64,000 bases of DNA from positions 192,432-256,431 of the forward strand of contig PUQB01000362.1 of assembly GCA_003024785.1 (NCBI GenBank). The letters are read 5' to 3'. The notes beneath the pieces are model-generated. The model was not told where the DNA came from. It did no database searches and was given only the letters and a program-made list of their open reading frames with translations. Both the position numbers and the translations under genes were made by a program. Positions 37,666-51,470 of the stretch are shown piece after piece. This DNA comes from Selaginella tamariscina. Its lineage: Eukaryota > Streptophyta > Lycopodiopsida > Selaginellales > Selaginellaceae. Each line of letters starts with the position of its first letter. The first letter of the stretch is position 1.

Positions 37666-38515
37666 TAAATCTATCGTAACGGGCTTATTTAAAAACTTCC
37701 TCGACAACTTCTGAACCCAAGAAGGCATGGTAGCAGAGAAGAGCAGCTCCTCCATAATCCTCTCCACATCCTCCTCGAATCCAACGGCCAGCATTCGATC
37801 TGCCTCGTCCAAAACCATGTACTTGACGTTGCTTAAGTCTAGGCAACCCTGTTCTAATAAGTCGATTATTCTCCCGGGTGTTCCTACTGCGATGTCAGCA
37901 CCACGAGAGAGTGTACGCTTCTGTGACATCATGGATACGCCTCCGTATACACATACTGTTTTAAGGTCTTTTCCAGATTCTATTGAATATTCATTGTCAG
38001 TATAATAGATTATATCATTATATCATATAAGTATATGAAATTCAGTATTAATATACATGTCAGTAAACCCTCCCTCCCTCCCTCCCTCTCACACACACAC
38101 ACGCACACACACGTCTTACCAACAAACTCCTGCTCCACTTGCTTTGCAAGCTCTCTCGTTGGTCCCAATATCAAAGCAGAAGGTCCAGCAGAGTATTTCC
38201 TGCATGTATCAAATAGAAGGATTGAATATATGAATGCTAGGTCTTGAATTGAATATATGGTACACATGTAACGCACATACAAAATATAATCCACATTTAC
38301 TTAATTATGTACGTGTATGAATAAGTAACTTCTACCTGAGCATATTACATATAAGCATGCACACATACACGTTTTCAACGATTAATAGAGACAATTACGT
38401 ACCTTTTGGAAGTTTTACGTTTTGTATACGTTGTCCATGATGGGAATACCAAATGCTAATGTTTTCCCAGTACCAGTTTTTGCACAGTTATGTGTGTGTG
38501 TGTAAAAATAAATAA

Positions 38516-38588
<73 letters not shown>

Positions 38589-39027
38589 ATAGATATAGAT
38601 AGGCGTGCATATATTGTATACACATTCCGCTGCGATATGATACAGACAAAAGATGATGTATATGATATATATCTATGCATACATAATGGAGTCCATGAAT
38701 TGGGAACAATTGAGTGATACCACGTTCGACGAGCCCATCAACAATCTCTTTTGCAACACCCAAATTAGCAATTGAAAGCTCATTGTCACCACTCTGTTCC
38801 TCATATCTTCATCTTCAATTTTCATACTCATATAGTACCTCTTCCTCGCTCTCTTCATTGTCGGCGGATTTAATATAGCCTCTTAGGCGCCTCCGGTTGA
38901 TGGCAACCTCCCCAGTAGTGGCAACTGATGATACCTTGATAGAAGCCATGGATCTCGTATCATGCGCCCTGCCGTGACTGGACTTGCTGCACTACCGGGA
39001 ATGCCCGCATTGAAATGAGAGCCACAT
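37666..39027 (-). pseudogene. Truncated RH3-like copy B (exons 1-4)
   Basis: Exon 4 is 37979-37666, open, with the DEAD motif, but seven residues (PAKRQNM) before SAT are deleted in frame. Exon 3, 38199-38120, is the full 80 nt with a good GTAAG donor. Exon 2 keeps only its 3' part, 38403 to about 38487; its 5' half, including the start of motif I, and its acceptor are deleted, and the break runs into TG/TA repeat. Exon 1 is about 38696-39027; its donor is lost (GTACTCC became GGACTCC) and parts of the N-terminal and acidic regions are deleted. Left of exon 4 the match to the first gene ends inside intron 4. Confidence 0.87.
38520..38585. repeat. (TA)n(GA)n microsatellite in intron 1 of copy B
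   Basis: TA tract followed by GA tract; the TC arm present in the first gene and copy A is missing, removed with the exon 2 deletion. Confidence 0.85.
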
Positions 39028-39090
39028 GAACCCTAAACCCCATTTGATATTGTGCCACGTGTCCCGGGTTTAGGGCTTTGTTTCATAAAA
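39028..39090 (-). promoter_or_regulatory. Duplicated promoter of copy B
   Basis: Telobox CCCTAAACCCC beside the start codon, G-box CACGTG at 39056-39061, and CCCGGGTTTAGGGC. It is the least degraded version of the promoter block in the window. Confidence 0.5.
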
Positions 39091-39099
39091 TCAAAATCT

Positions 39100-39865
39100 G
39101 TGTATTTGGCCGACGGTAAATTAAAATAATGCCAGTCATTAATTATTACTACCACTGTGCTTTTCTATTAGAGTGGTTAATTGAATTAAAAAATAAATTA
39201 GTAATGCATAATTTTTATTTAATAATTATTATAAACATATATATATTACACATACATATGTAATAAATGTGCACCTACTCAATATTTTTAATTAAAAGAA
39301 TATATTAAAACTTTCAACTTTTCATTGTTATTTTTTTTATAAAGAACATTAATTATAGTTTACTAATGTCTTTCTATATGTACACACACACATATATATA
39401 TTTACACAAACATGTGAATGGAGAAAGAGAGATCTATAATAACTTATGTTTTTCTACAAAATAAGTATATCAACTAATGTGTTTATATATATATATATAA
39501 TATTCTTATATGTAAATGAGTGATATTGTACTAAATCTCATGTTTGCTTTTTATTTTAAAGTTCTAATTATTGTTTTTCGTTGATTTTTTTGAAAGCTAA
39601 AAAAAATAAAACCTAATTTCATTAATCTTGATACACGTGTCATTCAATTATGCCCGGTAGCCATACAACCGGGCAAAATTGCCCGTTATTTAGGCTACCA
39701 CCGAAAAAGCCATGTAGGCGCCACATAGGTGCCACGTAGGTGCATTAGATTATAAATTATAAATAATCAGCAAGTGAAAAACTAAACCCATAGTAAAATA
39801 AATAATTTCTTTTATTTTGATTGGTTGAGGCAATTAACCACCTGCTAGTGGAAAGTGGGCCTTAT
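39100..39865. mobile_element. Relative of the PIF/Harbinger-like TIR element
   Basis: The right end, CCACCTGCTAGTGGAAAGTGGGCC, matches the right terminal repeat of the 11142-12408 element in outline, and the interior shares GCACCTACTCAATAT and the GTGGTTAATT block. The left terminal repeat is not recognisable. It separates the copy B promoter from the upstream flank found in the other units. It contains a local richer block (39655-39745) with GGCGCCACATAGGTGCCACG. Confidence 0.5.
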
Positions 39866-40058
39866 ATGAAAAAGAATAAAATGGAATTACAAAGCATATA
39901 TATATATATACACACATAACTATATACATATACAATACACAGCATAGATGAATATGTATGAATATGTGTGTGTGTGTAAATATACTTATGAGTCTTTATA
40001 TTATGCTCATATGTATATGGTGCATGTGTGTGTGATCACATATATGATAAATCATATA

Positions 40059-40100
<42 letters not shown>

Positions 40101-41406
40101 TGTGTGTGTGTGTGTGTGTGTGTTTGTGTGTGTGTGACAATAAAATCATAACTTAAATAATTATTTTTATTACGATTTATAAGTTTTTATAGCTTAAATA
40201 ATAATTTTATTATATATTACAACTTTAAAAAAATTTAGGTATAATTTATAGGTATTTATAACACTTAATTTTTTTTATAAATTATAAATATTTAAAATTA
40301 AATTATAACTTAGTACGTATTGCATGTACTTATACAGAAATATACTCGTAAATTCACGAATGTTCAATTTACATACATCCTTATTTATACATGCTTTATG
40401 ATATACGTGTGTGTGTGCTTGCATAAGTTATTTTATGAACATGTGTGTGTTGTGTGTATTTATATATGTGTGTGTGTGCATGTGCTTTTATATAAATAAT
40501 ATGGTTTCAATTAATTTTTTAATAATTAAACTACCAATATAATAGAATTTATTAACAGAAAGTAATTCAGTATATTTAAAGAATATTATTATTAAATTCA
40601 ATATCATATGTATTCAAATATAAATAATAAAAAATCAAAAGATACTAATAATAAATTTTAGAGTTTAAAAATCATATAATACTTAAAAATTAAGTTATAT
40701 CATACCAAAATACACTCTGGTACATAATGTAGAATATAAACATACATATTAACATATTGTGGACACATAAATTAGTGATGAAAGTTCTAATTATATGAAA
40801 TATACACGTAAAAATCATATATATTTAAAAATCTCATTTAAAAATTATAATTTTACTTAATATTATTGAGTTTATTTATTAGTAACATGGGTTTAATTCA
40901 AACACATATGGTATTTTTATTACAAATGTTGCTCATGCCATAAACGATAAGAAATTAAAGAAGTCACACCTACAATTATTAAATTGTTCAAACTTGTTGC
41001 AATATGATATGTAGGTCGTTGGTACGTTAAAATTAAATATATATGATTTTGAAAGTTATAATTACTTCAAATGTACAGAATATTTTATTGTTAATATTTA
41101 TACCATTCCATTGCTTCATTTTGATATGCAACACAAATTAAAAAAAAAAAAACACACCAGAGAATAACACGAGTCATTATAAAAAAATAAGATGTTAAGT
41201 TGAATTGCATAAATATATATTTATAAAAGATTATGTAAAAAGGATTGAATTTTGTTTTTTCATGATCTTGATTTACGAACTTGATAAAATAATTAACTGT
41301 CAAGAATTAATCAAACTGAGTAGAAACAATATTTTTGATTTCATAAAACAAACTGATCATTAACATACATGTGGCTATAAAGTAATTATTTCTCCTTAAT
41401 TAATAA
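39866..41406. other. Gene-free upstream DNA of unit 3
   Basis: Matches 9.6-10.5 and 27.1-28.6 kb. It has a (TA)n(TG)n tract at 40060-40137. At about 41360-41406 the sequence turns into the reverse complement of DNA that lies right of the MITE in unit 2. No gene is seen. Confidence 0.55.
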
Positions 41407-43790
41407 GGAAAATTACATTTATATCCCTGAAATTTATGATATTTACATATATACCCTTATAATTTTATATTTATATATATATAACCTGAAACTTCAATTA
41501 AAACTTCATAAATTTCAAATTTCAAAATTAAAAAAAAATTAAGAAAATTAATAAAATTTATTATTAATTTATATTTTATTATATTTAGGTCCAAAATACA
41601 ACCTATTAAACATATATATCACAATATAATATAATTAGTTTAAAAAATATTCTATTTCTTACTATGACAATTTTTTGATATTTAACACTTAATAAACTTT
41701 AATTATTTATTTGTAATAAATTGAAAATATTTTTAATTAATATTGTTATTTTAAAGGGAAAATTACATTTACACCTCTGAAATTTATAATATTTACATAT
41801 ATGCCTAAAAGTTTTATATTTTATATATACCCCTCAAATTTCAATTTAAAAATTCATAAATTTAAAATTAAAATTAAAATGTATTTTTAAAAAATCAATA
41901 AAAATTTATATATAATTTGTATTTTATTATATTTAGGTCCAAAATACAACTTATTAAACATACATATCACAATATAATATAATTATTTTTAAAAATATTT
42001 CATTTTATTATAACAATTTTTTGACATTTAACACTTAATAAACTTTAATTATTTCATTTATAATATATTACAAATTGAAAATTATATTTAATATTGTCAT
42101 TTTAAAGGGAAAATTACATTTATATAAAATTTATCATATTTATATAATATATACCTAGAAGTTTTATATTTATATATATAACCCTGAAATTTCAATTTAA
42201 AACTTCATAAATTTTAAAATTAAAAATTAAAAAATATTTTTAAAAAATCAGTAAAAATTTATAATGAATTTGTGTTTTATTATATTTAGGTCCAAAATAC
42301 AACCTATTAAACATATATATCACAAATTTATAATTATTTTTAAAAATATTTCATTTTTACTATGACAATTTTTTGACATTTAACACTTAATAAACTTTAA
42401 TTATTTCATTTGTAATATATATGAATTAAAAATATATTTTTAGTTAATATTGTATTTTAAAGGGAAATTTACATTTATACCCTAAAGTTTATCATATTTA
42501 CATATATATGCCTTTTATATATATTATATTATATTATATTATATATATAATATATTTCTGAAATTTAATTTAAAACTTCATAAATTTTAAAATTAAAAAT
42601 TAAAAAACATTTTTAAAAAATCAATAAAAATTTATAATTAATTTGTATTTTATTATATTTAGGTCCAAAATACAACTTATTAAACATATATATCACAATA
42701 TAATATATTATTTTAAAAAATATTCACATATAAATAATAAAAAAATTATACAATGTATAGTGAATGAAAGTTTGGTTTGAAAAACCAATATATTTATTTT
42801 TAAAATTGTTAATATATGTTAGCCTATTAAATATAACTTAAATAGCATAATCATATAGTTGGTTTGATATTAAGAATATATTTAATTAAATAGATTTAAT
42901 TTATAATTAAAGTGTTAAATAAGTTCTAACTTATTTAATTAAATATATTCTTAATATCAAACCAACTTTATGATTATGTTGAGAGAATTATTTTATTAAA
43001 TTTTGTTATTTATATGTGAATATTATAGAAGTTTTAATTATTGAATTAAATATTATTTAAGTTTTAAATATTATTATTTAATAGTTGCGAGTGTGGCTTC
43101 CTTGATTTCCCTATCGTTTACAGCATGAAAAGCATTTACAACAATAATAATATAAGGAAAATTATATTATACCTATGAAATTTATCATATTTACATACAT
43201 ACTCGTAAAAGCTTTATATTTATATATATACCCTCTAAAAGTTTTAAATTTACATATATACCCTTGAAAAACTTTAATCATAATATTTTGACTTTTAAAA
43301 TAATAATATTAATTAAAAATATTTTTATATATGTTTATAATTTTAATTTAAAATATTATGAATTAACTAATTTTAATTAAAATTTATATTTACATATGTA
43401 CCCTTGAAACTTTAATTCAAAACTTCATAATTTCAAAATTAAAAATTAAAAATATTTTTTGAAAATCAATTAAAATTATAATTAATTTGTATTTTATTAT
43501 ATTTAGGTCCTATTAAACCTATTAAACATATATATCACAATATAATATAATTATTTTTAAAAAAAATCATTTTTTAATATTTAACACTTAATAAACTTCA
43601 ATTATTTCATTCACAATATATTATAAATCGAAAATATATTTTTAGTTAATATTGTCATTTTAAAAGGGTATATTTTTATCTATGTTTACAATTAAAGTTT
43701 TTTTAAGGTATATATGTAATATAAAACTTTTAAGGGTATATATATAAATATGATAAATTTTAGGGTATAAATGTAATTTTCCCTTTAATT
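41407..43790. repeat. Nested array of MULE-type MITE copies, partly inverted, with a foldback MITE inside
   Basis: Four successive copies beginning near 41407, 41756, 42110 and 42465 carry GGTCCAAAATACAAC in the orientation opposite to the 30.3-kb element. 42721-43020 holds a foldback MITE (42846-42978). Another MITE piece runs from 43155 to about 43790, ending in TGTAATTTTCCC. Neighbouring copies share or lack end sequences, as in the compound at 30.3 kb. It is non-coding. Confidence 0.7.
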
Positions 43791-44574
43791 AAAAATTAAA
43801 TAAACTCAAAAATATTAAGTAAATTTATGATTTTTAAGTGTATATGAAATAGGTTTTTAAGTGTATATTTCATATAATTAAAACTTCTATGCGTCCTTAT
43901 ATACATCACATGAACTAATCAAATTCAAGCATTAAAAAAACATTAAAGTTTATAAAATAGAGTTTTAAACATGTATAATTAGGTTGGTAAAGAACAGAGT
44001 GACTTGACTTAAATAAAGTTTATTCCACACTTAGATACATGACATTAAGTACGTTATAATATGTTATCAAATGTAAAATCATAAGGACGTTAATAAATAT
44101 AAGATTAGGAGTTATATAAAATATGAAATTAATTAAGTAAAATGCGACCTTTTTGTACATGCACATATAAAAAAATTAAAAATTAATTACGTAATTCTCC
44201 TCAACATAATTATATAGTTGATTTGATATAAACTTTACATTGCATATATTTTAAATGTTAAAAGATAATTTATTTCACAAGTAATGAAATTTTATTTATT
44301 TATATCCTATTTAAAAGGGATCTAACAGTTAATTATCCTTGTTGTATAAGTATGGTATTCCATTTAAAATTTGAAATGTGAATTCTAACATAATTTATTA
44401 ATATTTTATCATTACACAACGGATATAAATACATATATATACTTAAAAATTACATATGTATATATAATATACATACACAATAGTGGTAGAACAACTATGA
44501 ATATGTATACATATATAGGAGGATAATAATGTTTATGCTTTCTTACTTTTTTAATTTACATATATTATTAATTA
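43791..44574. other. Gene-free stretch in unit 3
   Basis: Collinear in outline with 28.85-30.32 kb but shorter, with part of the intervening sequence missing. No gene is seen. Confidence 0.5.
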
Positions 44575-45386
44575 GGAAAAATTACATTTATACCCTTAAA
44601 ATTTATTATATTTACATATATAGTTTTATATTTACATATATACCCCTTTAAAAAGTTATAAATTTACATATATATCCTTAAAAAACTTTAATCGTAATAC
44701 GTTGACTTTCAAAATAATAATATTAATTAAAAATATATTTTCAATTCATAATAAATTGAATTAAAGTTTATTAAGTGTTAAATGTCAAAAAATTGTCATA
44801 GTAAAAAATGAAATATTTTTCAAATAATTATATTATATTGTGATATATATGTTTAAATATAATAAAATACAAATTAATTATAAAAAATTATTAATTTTTA
44901 AAAATGTTTTTAATTTTTAAGTTTGAAATTTATGAAGTTTAAAATTGAAGTTTAAAGAGTATATATGTAAACATAAAACTTCTAGGTATATATATGTAAA
45001 TATAATAAATTTCAGGGGTATAAATGTAATTTTTCCTTTTAAAATAACAATATTAATTAAAAATATATTTTCAATTCATAATATATTACAAATGAAATAA
45101 TTAAAGTTTATTAAGTGTTAAATGTCAAACAATTGTCATAAAAAATGGAATATTTTTAAAAATAATTATATTATATTATGATATATATGTCTAATAGGTT
45201 GTATTTTGGACTTAAATATAATAAAATACAAATTAATTATAATTTTTTAAAAATGTTTTTTAATTTTGAATTTTGAAATTTATAAAGTTTTAAATTGAAG
45301 TTTCAAGGATATATATGTAAATATAAAACTTTTAGGGGTATATATGTAAATATCATAAATTTTAGTGATATAAATATAATTTTCTC
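44575..45386. mobile_element. MULE-type MITE, compound, unit 3 copy of the 30.3-kb insertion
   Basis: Same compound structure and same flanking TATTAATTA as at 30324-31100, so this is the same insertion carried along by unit duplication. Confidence 0.75.
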
Positions 45387-48300
45387 TATTAATTAAGGAA
45401 AAATAATTGCTGTTATAGCCACATGTATATACATAGATCATGCATCAACATTATGCATCAACATAAAAATGTTGATGCATACACAATATAATAGTTACTT
45501 TTCAAAATGGTTTTGCTTATCATATAATAACATATTAATAACTTCAGCAGCAAAAGTTCTAATTATTAAATTAAATATTATTCAAGTTTCACATATTATC
45601 TTACATAGCAATTGCCATTGTGAGTGTTACCCTGCTTAAGGGCAACTTAAGTATATTTTAACTGTAAATTAATTATTTTTAATAATATCTTTTGTTTTGT
45701 ATAAATAATTGTTAGATTAAGAAGATATGTTTCAGATTTAAGTTTTTATATTCTGTATTTTATGTATTATATATTTGTGTATAACGTTTTTAGGGAGTTT
45801 GTGTGTTCAGATGGAACTAAATTATGTTTCACCGGATATATGTTTGACACAAGAAACTGCTAATAATAATTTAATGTCAGGTGCAATACACACTTTCATT
45901 TCAATATATTAAAAACTACTAGTAATTTTATAAAAATAACTTATTTATATGAATAATTTAAATAATTTACTTAATTTTTACAAGTGATTCAAGTTAAAGT
46001 TGGATTTCTGAAATACTGGGATCTTGAAATTGCTTTTGATGAACATAAAATGAATAGTTTAATTTATATATAATTAAATTCTTAAGCAAATTTTAAAATA
46101 AAATAAAATCCAAACCATCTAATTCAAAAATATTATTAATTTACAATTGTTAAATTACGGGCAGAACCAAGTTTATGGTTACACAACGAAGCATATCTTG
46201 CTTGCGGTATAATAATGTGACGTGTCACATCATACCATTGCCACGTGTTGAACTATTCCAATTGTAGTGTACATCTGATCAGGTTCATACTTACACAGTA
46301 GACAAGTTCTATTGAACGAATATGCTACTTAATTATAAATTGTACATATATATGTGTTTGAATTTACTTCTATAGCATATTCGAAAGTACTTAAGTATAT
46401 TTAAAGAATATTAAATCTCTGTTGTACATTCACTAAATCTCAGAATATATATAGATATATGTTTTAAACCTGTATATATATTATTAGGAGCATAATAATA
46501 TATAGGTCAAAAAATGCATAATGTTCATAGGTTTATATATTAAATTTTTACGTTAAATACGTTATATATATCAACAGTATACTCAACAATATATCAACAT
46601 AAGTTTAAAAATTCATACGTTAAATATATCAACAGTATACCGTATACATCAACAGCTTATACTCAGTCGTACAAAATCGTCATATAAAGGTGTAGGTATA
46701 TAATGTATGGAAGAATGTAAACATAAAACGCAATAAACAGGTATACACATGAACATACATTTTAACATACTGTTGATACATACTTTTATATATACACATA
46801 TATACATGCATAAGTCTATATATGTGCAGATATACACCAATATATTTATTTAAAAATTAATAAACTTAAATTTGTCAATGTTGATGTTGCATTCTATACA
46901 TTATGATTAATATGCTAATTTCAAATGTAAATTACTTACAATGCAAATGCTATTTGTATTAAGTACGACATTTATATATTCTTTTATACATATATGCATA
47001 CGTACATAAATATATGAAATTTAAAAAGAATATTCTCAAATGTCAGAGTGTTGTTTATTTGGAGTTTTCTTGCACATACGGGTAAATTAGTATATTATAT
47101 TGGTGTCGTTAGTTAAATGCTTTTACTTAAAATATGAGGTATTAAAAAAATATAAATTTTTATTATTAAATAGAATTTAAATTTAAAAAATTAAAATCAA
47201 ATTCACACCGTATTTACCACACAACGTTTCAAATGTAGCTTTCAACGTCTTCTCCAACATTTTTGGTTTGAATGAATAAAATCTTAAAATATAATCTTAT
47301 AATTATAATTTTATGAAATATTCATATATATTAAATACATGCAGAACACATCTTTTGTGTATATTTAAACACAAACAAACTAGCTAAAACTTTGAATATA
47401 TATTCATAATACAGTGGAAGGCAATTGCTTGAAAACGAACATAAAATTCATTAAAACACTATAATGTACGTTATAGATTTTGTCCATTATGGCTCCATTC
47501 TTTATATAATATATAACTATGCTCTGGTGGTGTGTGCATGTGTATCTTTGTATCGATATGTAATAACTAGTATATACTATATATATATTGACTCCACACA
47601 TACACACACAGCTTTTTATTAATTTGAAACTGTATTTCCTACCATATCCTTATCACAAGTACATTAAGAACTTTTAATGAGCTTATTGATATTATATTAG
47701 GATAAACACTTAACAAATGATTAATCTTTTTGCTTCGCAGTATAATTGATTAATTATGAATTAAGTGATAAATTTAATTAAATATCTTCACATACTAATA
47801 TAATTAAGTTATAAAAATTAACCAAGTTTAACTTATCTTTGTATAGTTATAATTAAGATAAAAATAATTTTATTTTGCTTAACAAAACTATTTAATTAAT
47901 CACCCTAAAATTTATGGACACCAAAATTAGTACATATAGGTAAACTTAAATTGATTTACATGGTTAATTATTAATTTAAAATAATATAGGACAAAACCTC
48001 TGTTAAAGAAGATTCAATTAAAAAATAATTAAATTCATTAAATTAAGATTTAATATAACTAAGTTTTATTTTTAAAATGTTTATTGAATTTAACTCTTGT
48101 ATGTAATGTTTTCTAAAATAATAAACTAATTATTAATTATAAACTTAAATTAATAATAAATGCTAAACTTAATTAATATATATTACATACATCATATACA
48201 ATACATAACACTGATGCGCATGTTCATGTTGGTATCTGCTTTGTGTTCGTATGTATGTATCTGCACGTATACACACCTATAAACGTCCCAACGAAGAAAG

Positions 48301-49829
48301 AGAAAATAAATAAATAAATTGAGAACTTACACTGATTAAGTATATAAAATCTCCGTTGTCAATGTCATTTTGAAATTGTGATTTATATATCATAGGAATC
48401 ATAACCTAATTTAGTTTTTATTTTTCATTTTTCTATTTTTATTTTTCTATTTTTTTATAATCTATATTTCAGTAATTTTATTTGTAACCACAAATACGTA
48501 TAAACTAATATATATATATATAACACAACACATAACAGTGATATGTATTTCTGTGTGTATGTAAGATTAGACCGAATATACGAATGTTGCCTATATACAA
48601 ATTATGTCTGTTAGCTGAAATCACAAGTTAAATGACATGTATTAGAAATGAAGCTAATTAAAAACAGATAAATTTATGACACAGTATGTGTATAAACACA
48701 CACAAATACACACGTCAAGTACATTGCATCTACAGATATGTGTCTATGCATATGTATACACCTATATACGTCCCTTGTGTATTTGGCCACGTTTGAAAGT
48801 TTCCACCATGGTTTCCCGCAATGATGCGTGTACACGCGTACATAAAGACACTCGCACGCGCGCACGTACACAGGGTGTTAAAGGTTATTAAGTCTATAAG
48901 AAAAATTAAATAAATTAAATATTGTAGTTCATATTATGTTTGTTTAGTAATAATGATATATTGTAAAATATATTATTATTTCCAAACCATTCAACCTGTT
49001 GCAACGGAAAGCTTAGTTTTGAAATGTTAACATCTTTTCAGGTTTTATAATTGTACTAAAAATATAATGACTTATGGAATATAGAATTTAAAAATTATTA
49101 ATATAGCTCAATGTATAATACTGAAAGATTATGTAGAATATATATGTTATATTGTGTGTATGTATTTCTGCCCAAAATGTTATACGACTGTGTATGCATG
49201 TATGCATGTATCTACTGGTCATATGTCGCCCAAACCATATATACACACACACATGCATATACTTGTACAGTTTGATGTATGTATGTTATATAGCCATATG
49301 TATATACTGGGAAATTTATGGAGATAATGTAGAGATTAATGAAAGACATATGACTCAGTATACACTATCAATATCTTTTCAAATTCAAAAGTTGCTTTAA
49401 ATACCATAAAACTTGTTAAGAAGAAAGGGAGACTGCATTACAATGGCAGTAAGAAAACAAATGTTTATTTAAACATTAATAAATATAATAAATATTAATA
49501 TTAATTATATGACTATAGCCCTTTCTACTTATATATATATACAAATATCAACCTTAAATTATTTTTTCTTTATAGCTATATCTTTTGTGTATGATATATC
49601 TAATGAATGGTATATTGATGTACACATACACAAACCTATGTGTGTGTGTGTGTTTATAGATAACATATACATACATTTATGTACTGTAGAATAACGCATT
49701 CACTCCTTTAAATGATGAACAACATCTAGAAGATACACATATCAAGTATACACAAAGACACGGACACACATAATACGTACGGATTCATATACATTCATAG
49801 ACGTATGTGTGTGTGTATATAACACTTAC
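45387..49829. other. Gene-free remainder of unit 3
   Basis: Collinear with 31.1-37.6 kb of unit 2, with two deletions: DNA equivalent to about 33.2-34.3 kb is missing at about 47.66 kb, and about 34.86-35.41 kb is missing at about 48.2 kb. It contains the richer islands at 46160-46325 and 48705-48890. No gene is seen. Confidence 0.55.
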
Positions 49830-51405
49830 TAAATCTATGGGGACGGGTTTATTTAAAAACTTCCTTGACAACTTCTAAACCCAAGAAGGCATGGTAGCAG
49901 AAAAGAGCATATTCTGCCACTTAGCAGGTAGCTCCTCCATAATCCTCTCCACATCCTCCTCGAATCCAACGGCCAGCATTCGATCTGCCTCGTCCAAAAC
50001 CATCTACTTGACGTTGGTTAAGTCTAGGCAAGCCTGTTCTAATAAGTCGATTATTCTCCCGGGTGTTCCTACACCACGAGAGAGTGTACGCTTCTGTGAC
50101 ATCATGGATACGCCTCCGTATACACATACTGTTTTAAGGTCTTTTCCAGATTCTATTGAATATTCATTGTCAGTATAATACATTATTCATTATATCATAT
50201 GAGTATATGAAATTCAGTATTATATACATGTACATCTATGTCAGTAAACCTCCCTCCCTCCCTCCCCTCTCTCTCTCTCTCACACACACATACACGCTCA
50301 CACACGTCTTACCAACAAACTCCTGCTCCACTTGCTCTCGTTGGTGCCAATATCAAAGCAAAAGGTCCAGCAGAGTATTTCCTGCATGTATCAAATAGAA
50401 GAATTGAATATATGAATGCTAGGTCTTGAATTGAATATATGGTACACATGTAACGCACATACAAATATATAATCCACATTTACTTAATTATGTACGAGTA
50501 TGAATAAGTAACTTCTATATTACATATAAGCATGCACACATACACGTTTTCAGCAGATTAATAGAGACAATTATGTACCTTTTGGAAGTTTTACGTTCCT
50601 TGTGTATGTTGTCTATGATGGGAATGCCAAATGCTAATGTTTTCCCAGTACCAATTTTTGCACGGCCGATTAAATCCACACCGTTCATTGCCGGCTCAAA
50701 CACTGCCCTCTGTACTCAATTCATCACAATTGTCAGTTATGTGTGTGTGGAGTAGACTGCTTAAATTCATGCACTGGAATGGAACTGTCTTTATTTCTTT
50801 CTCTCTCTCTATGTATGTATAAATAAATAAATAAATATATATATATATATATATATTATAGAGAGAGAGAGAGAGAGAGAAGATATAGATAGATAGATAG
50901 ATATAGACATATACATTCCGCTGCGATATGGATACAGACAAAAGATGCATTATGTATATGATATATATCTATGCATACATAATGGAGTCCTTGAATTGGG
51001 AATAATTGAGTGATACCACGTTCGGCAAGCCCATCAACAATCTCTTTTGCAGCACCCAAATTAGCAAATTGAAAGCTCATTGTCACCACTTTGTTCCTCG
51101 ATCCCTTCGTCTTCAATTTCTTCATGCTCGTCCTGTGAAGACTCATACAGTACCTTGCTCCTCGCTCTCTTCATTGTGGGCGGATTCAATGTAGCCTCGG
51201 AGGCGCCTCCAATCTTCACAGTAGTGGCAACTGATGATACCTTGGTAGAAGCCATGGATCTCGTATTTGCGCCCTGCCATGCTCATCCTGTGTAAATCTC
51301 AGCCTGGAAACTGTAATTGAGGATACAGAAGGAGACTTCCTGAGACTGGACTCGCCATGGAAGATCTGCACTGCCGGGATGCCCGCATTGAAAACGGCTT
51401 CTCAT
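49830..51405 (-). pseudogene. Truncated RH3-like copy C (exons 1-4)
   Basis: Exon 4, 50152-49830, lacks 12 nt before TPGR and has CAG to TAG in the SWVQK segment, a premature stop. Exon 3, 50381-50313, is 11 nt short, shifting the frame within the PTREL region. Exon 2, 50709-50579, is full length with AKIGTGKT in place of AKTGTGKT. Exon 1 is about 50992-51405; its donor is lost (GTACTCC became GGACTCC), as in copy B, and the N-terminal frame is disturbed. Exons 5-12 are absent. The copy is clearly non-functional as a helicase. Confidence 0.88.
50799..50881. repeat. Compound microsatellite in intron 1 of copy C
   Basis: A short TC tract, an AAAT repeat, a TA tract and a GA tract; counterpart of the palindromic block in the first gene. 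Confidence 0.85.
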
Positions 51406-51470
51406 GAACCCTAAACCCCGATGTATCCTGTACAATGGCTGTGTTGTGCCACGTGTCTCGGGTTTAGGGC
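51406..51470 (-). promoter_or_regulatory. Duplicated promoter of copy C
   Basis: CCCTAAACCCC next to the start codon, G-box CACGTG at 51450-51455, then TCGGGTTTAGGGC. Confidence 0.5.

Noticed and set aside
41407-43790. Regularly repeated arms considered as a CRISPR-like array or satellite
   Set aside because: The repeats are about 350 bp with inverted ends typical of MITEs, in a plant nuclear context.
48674-48891. Frames on both strands conserved between 48.7 and 63.6 kb
   Set aside because: Both strands stay open because the DNA itself is conserved and short; unit 2 (36.5 kb) does not keep them, and no protein family is recognisable.
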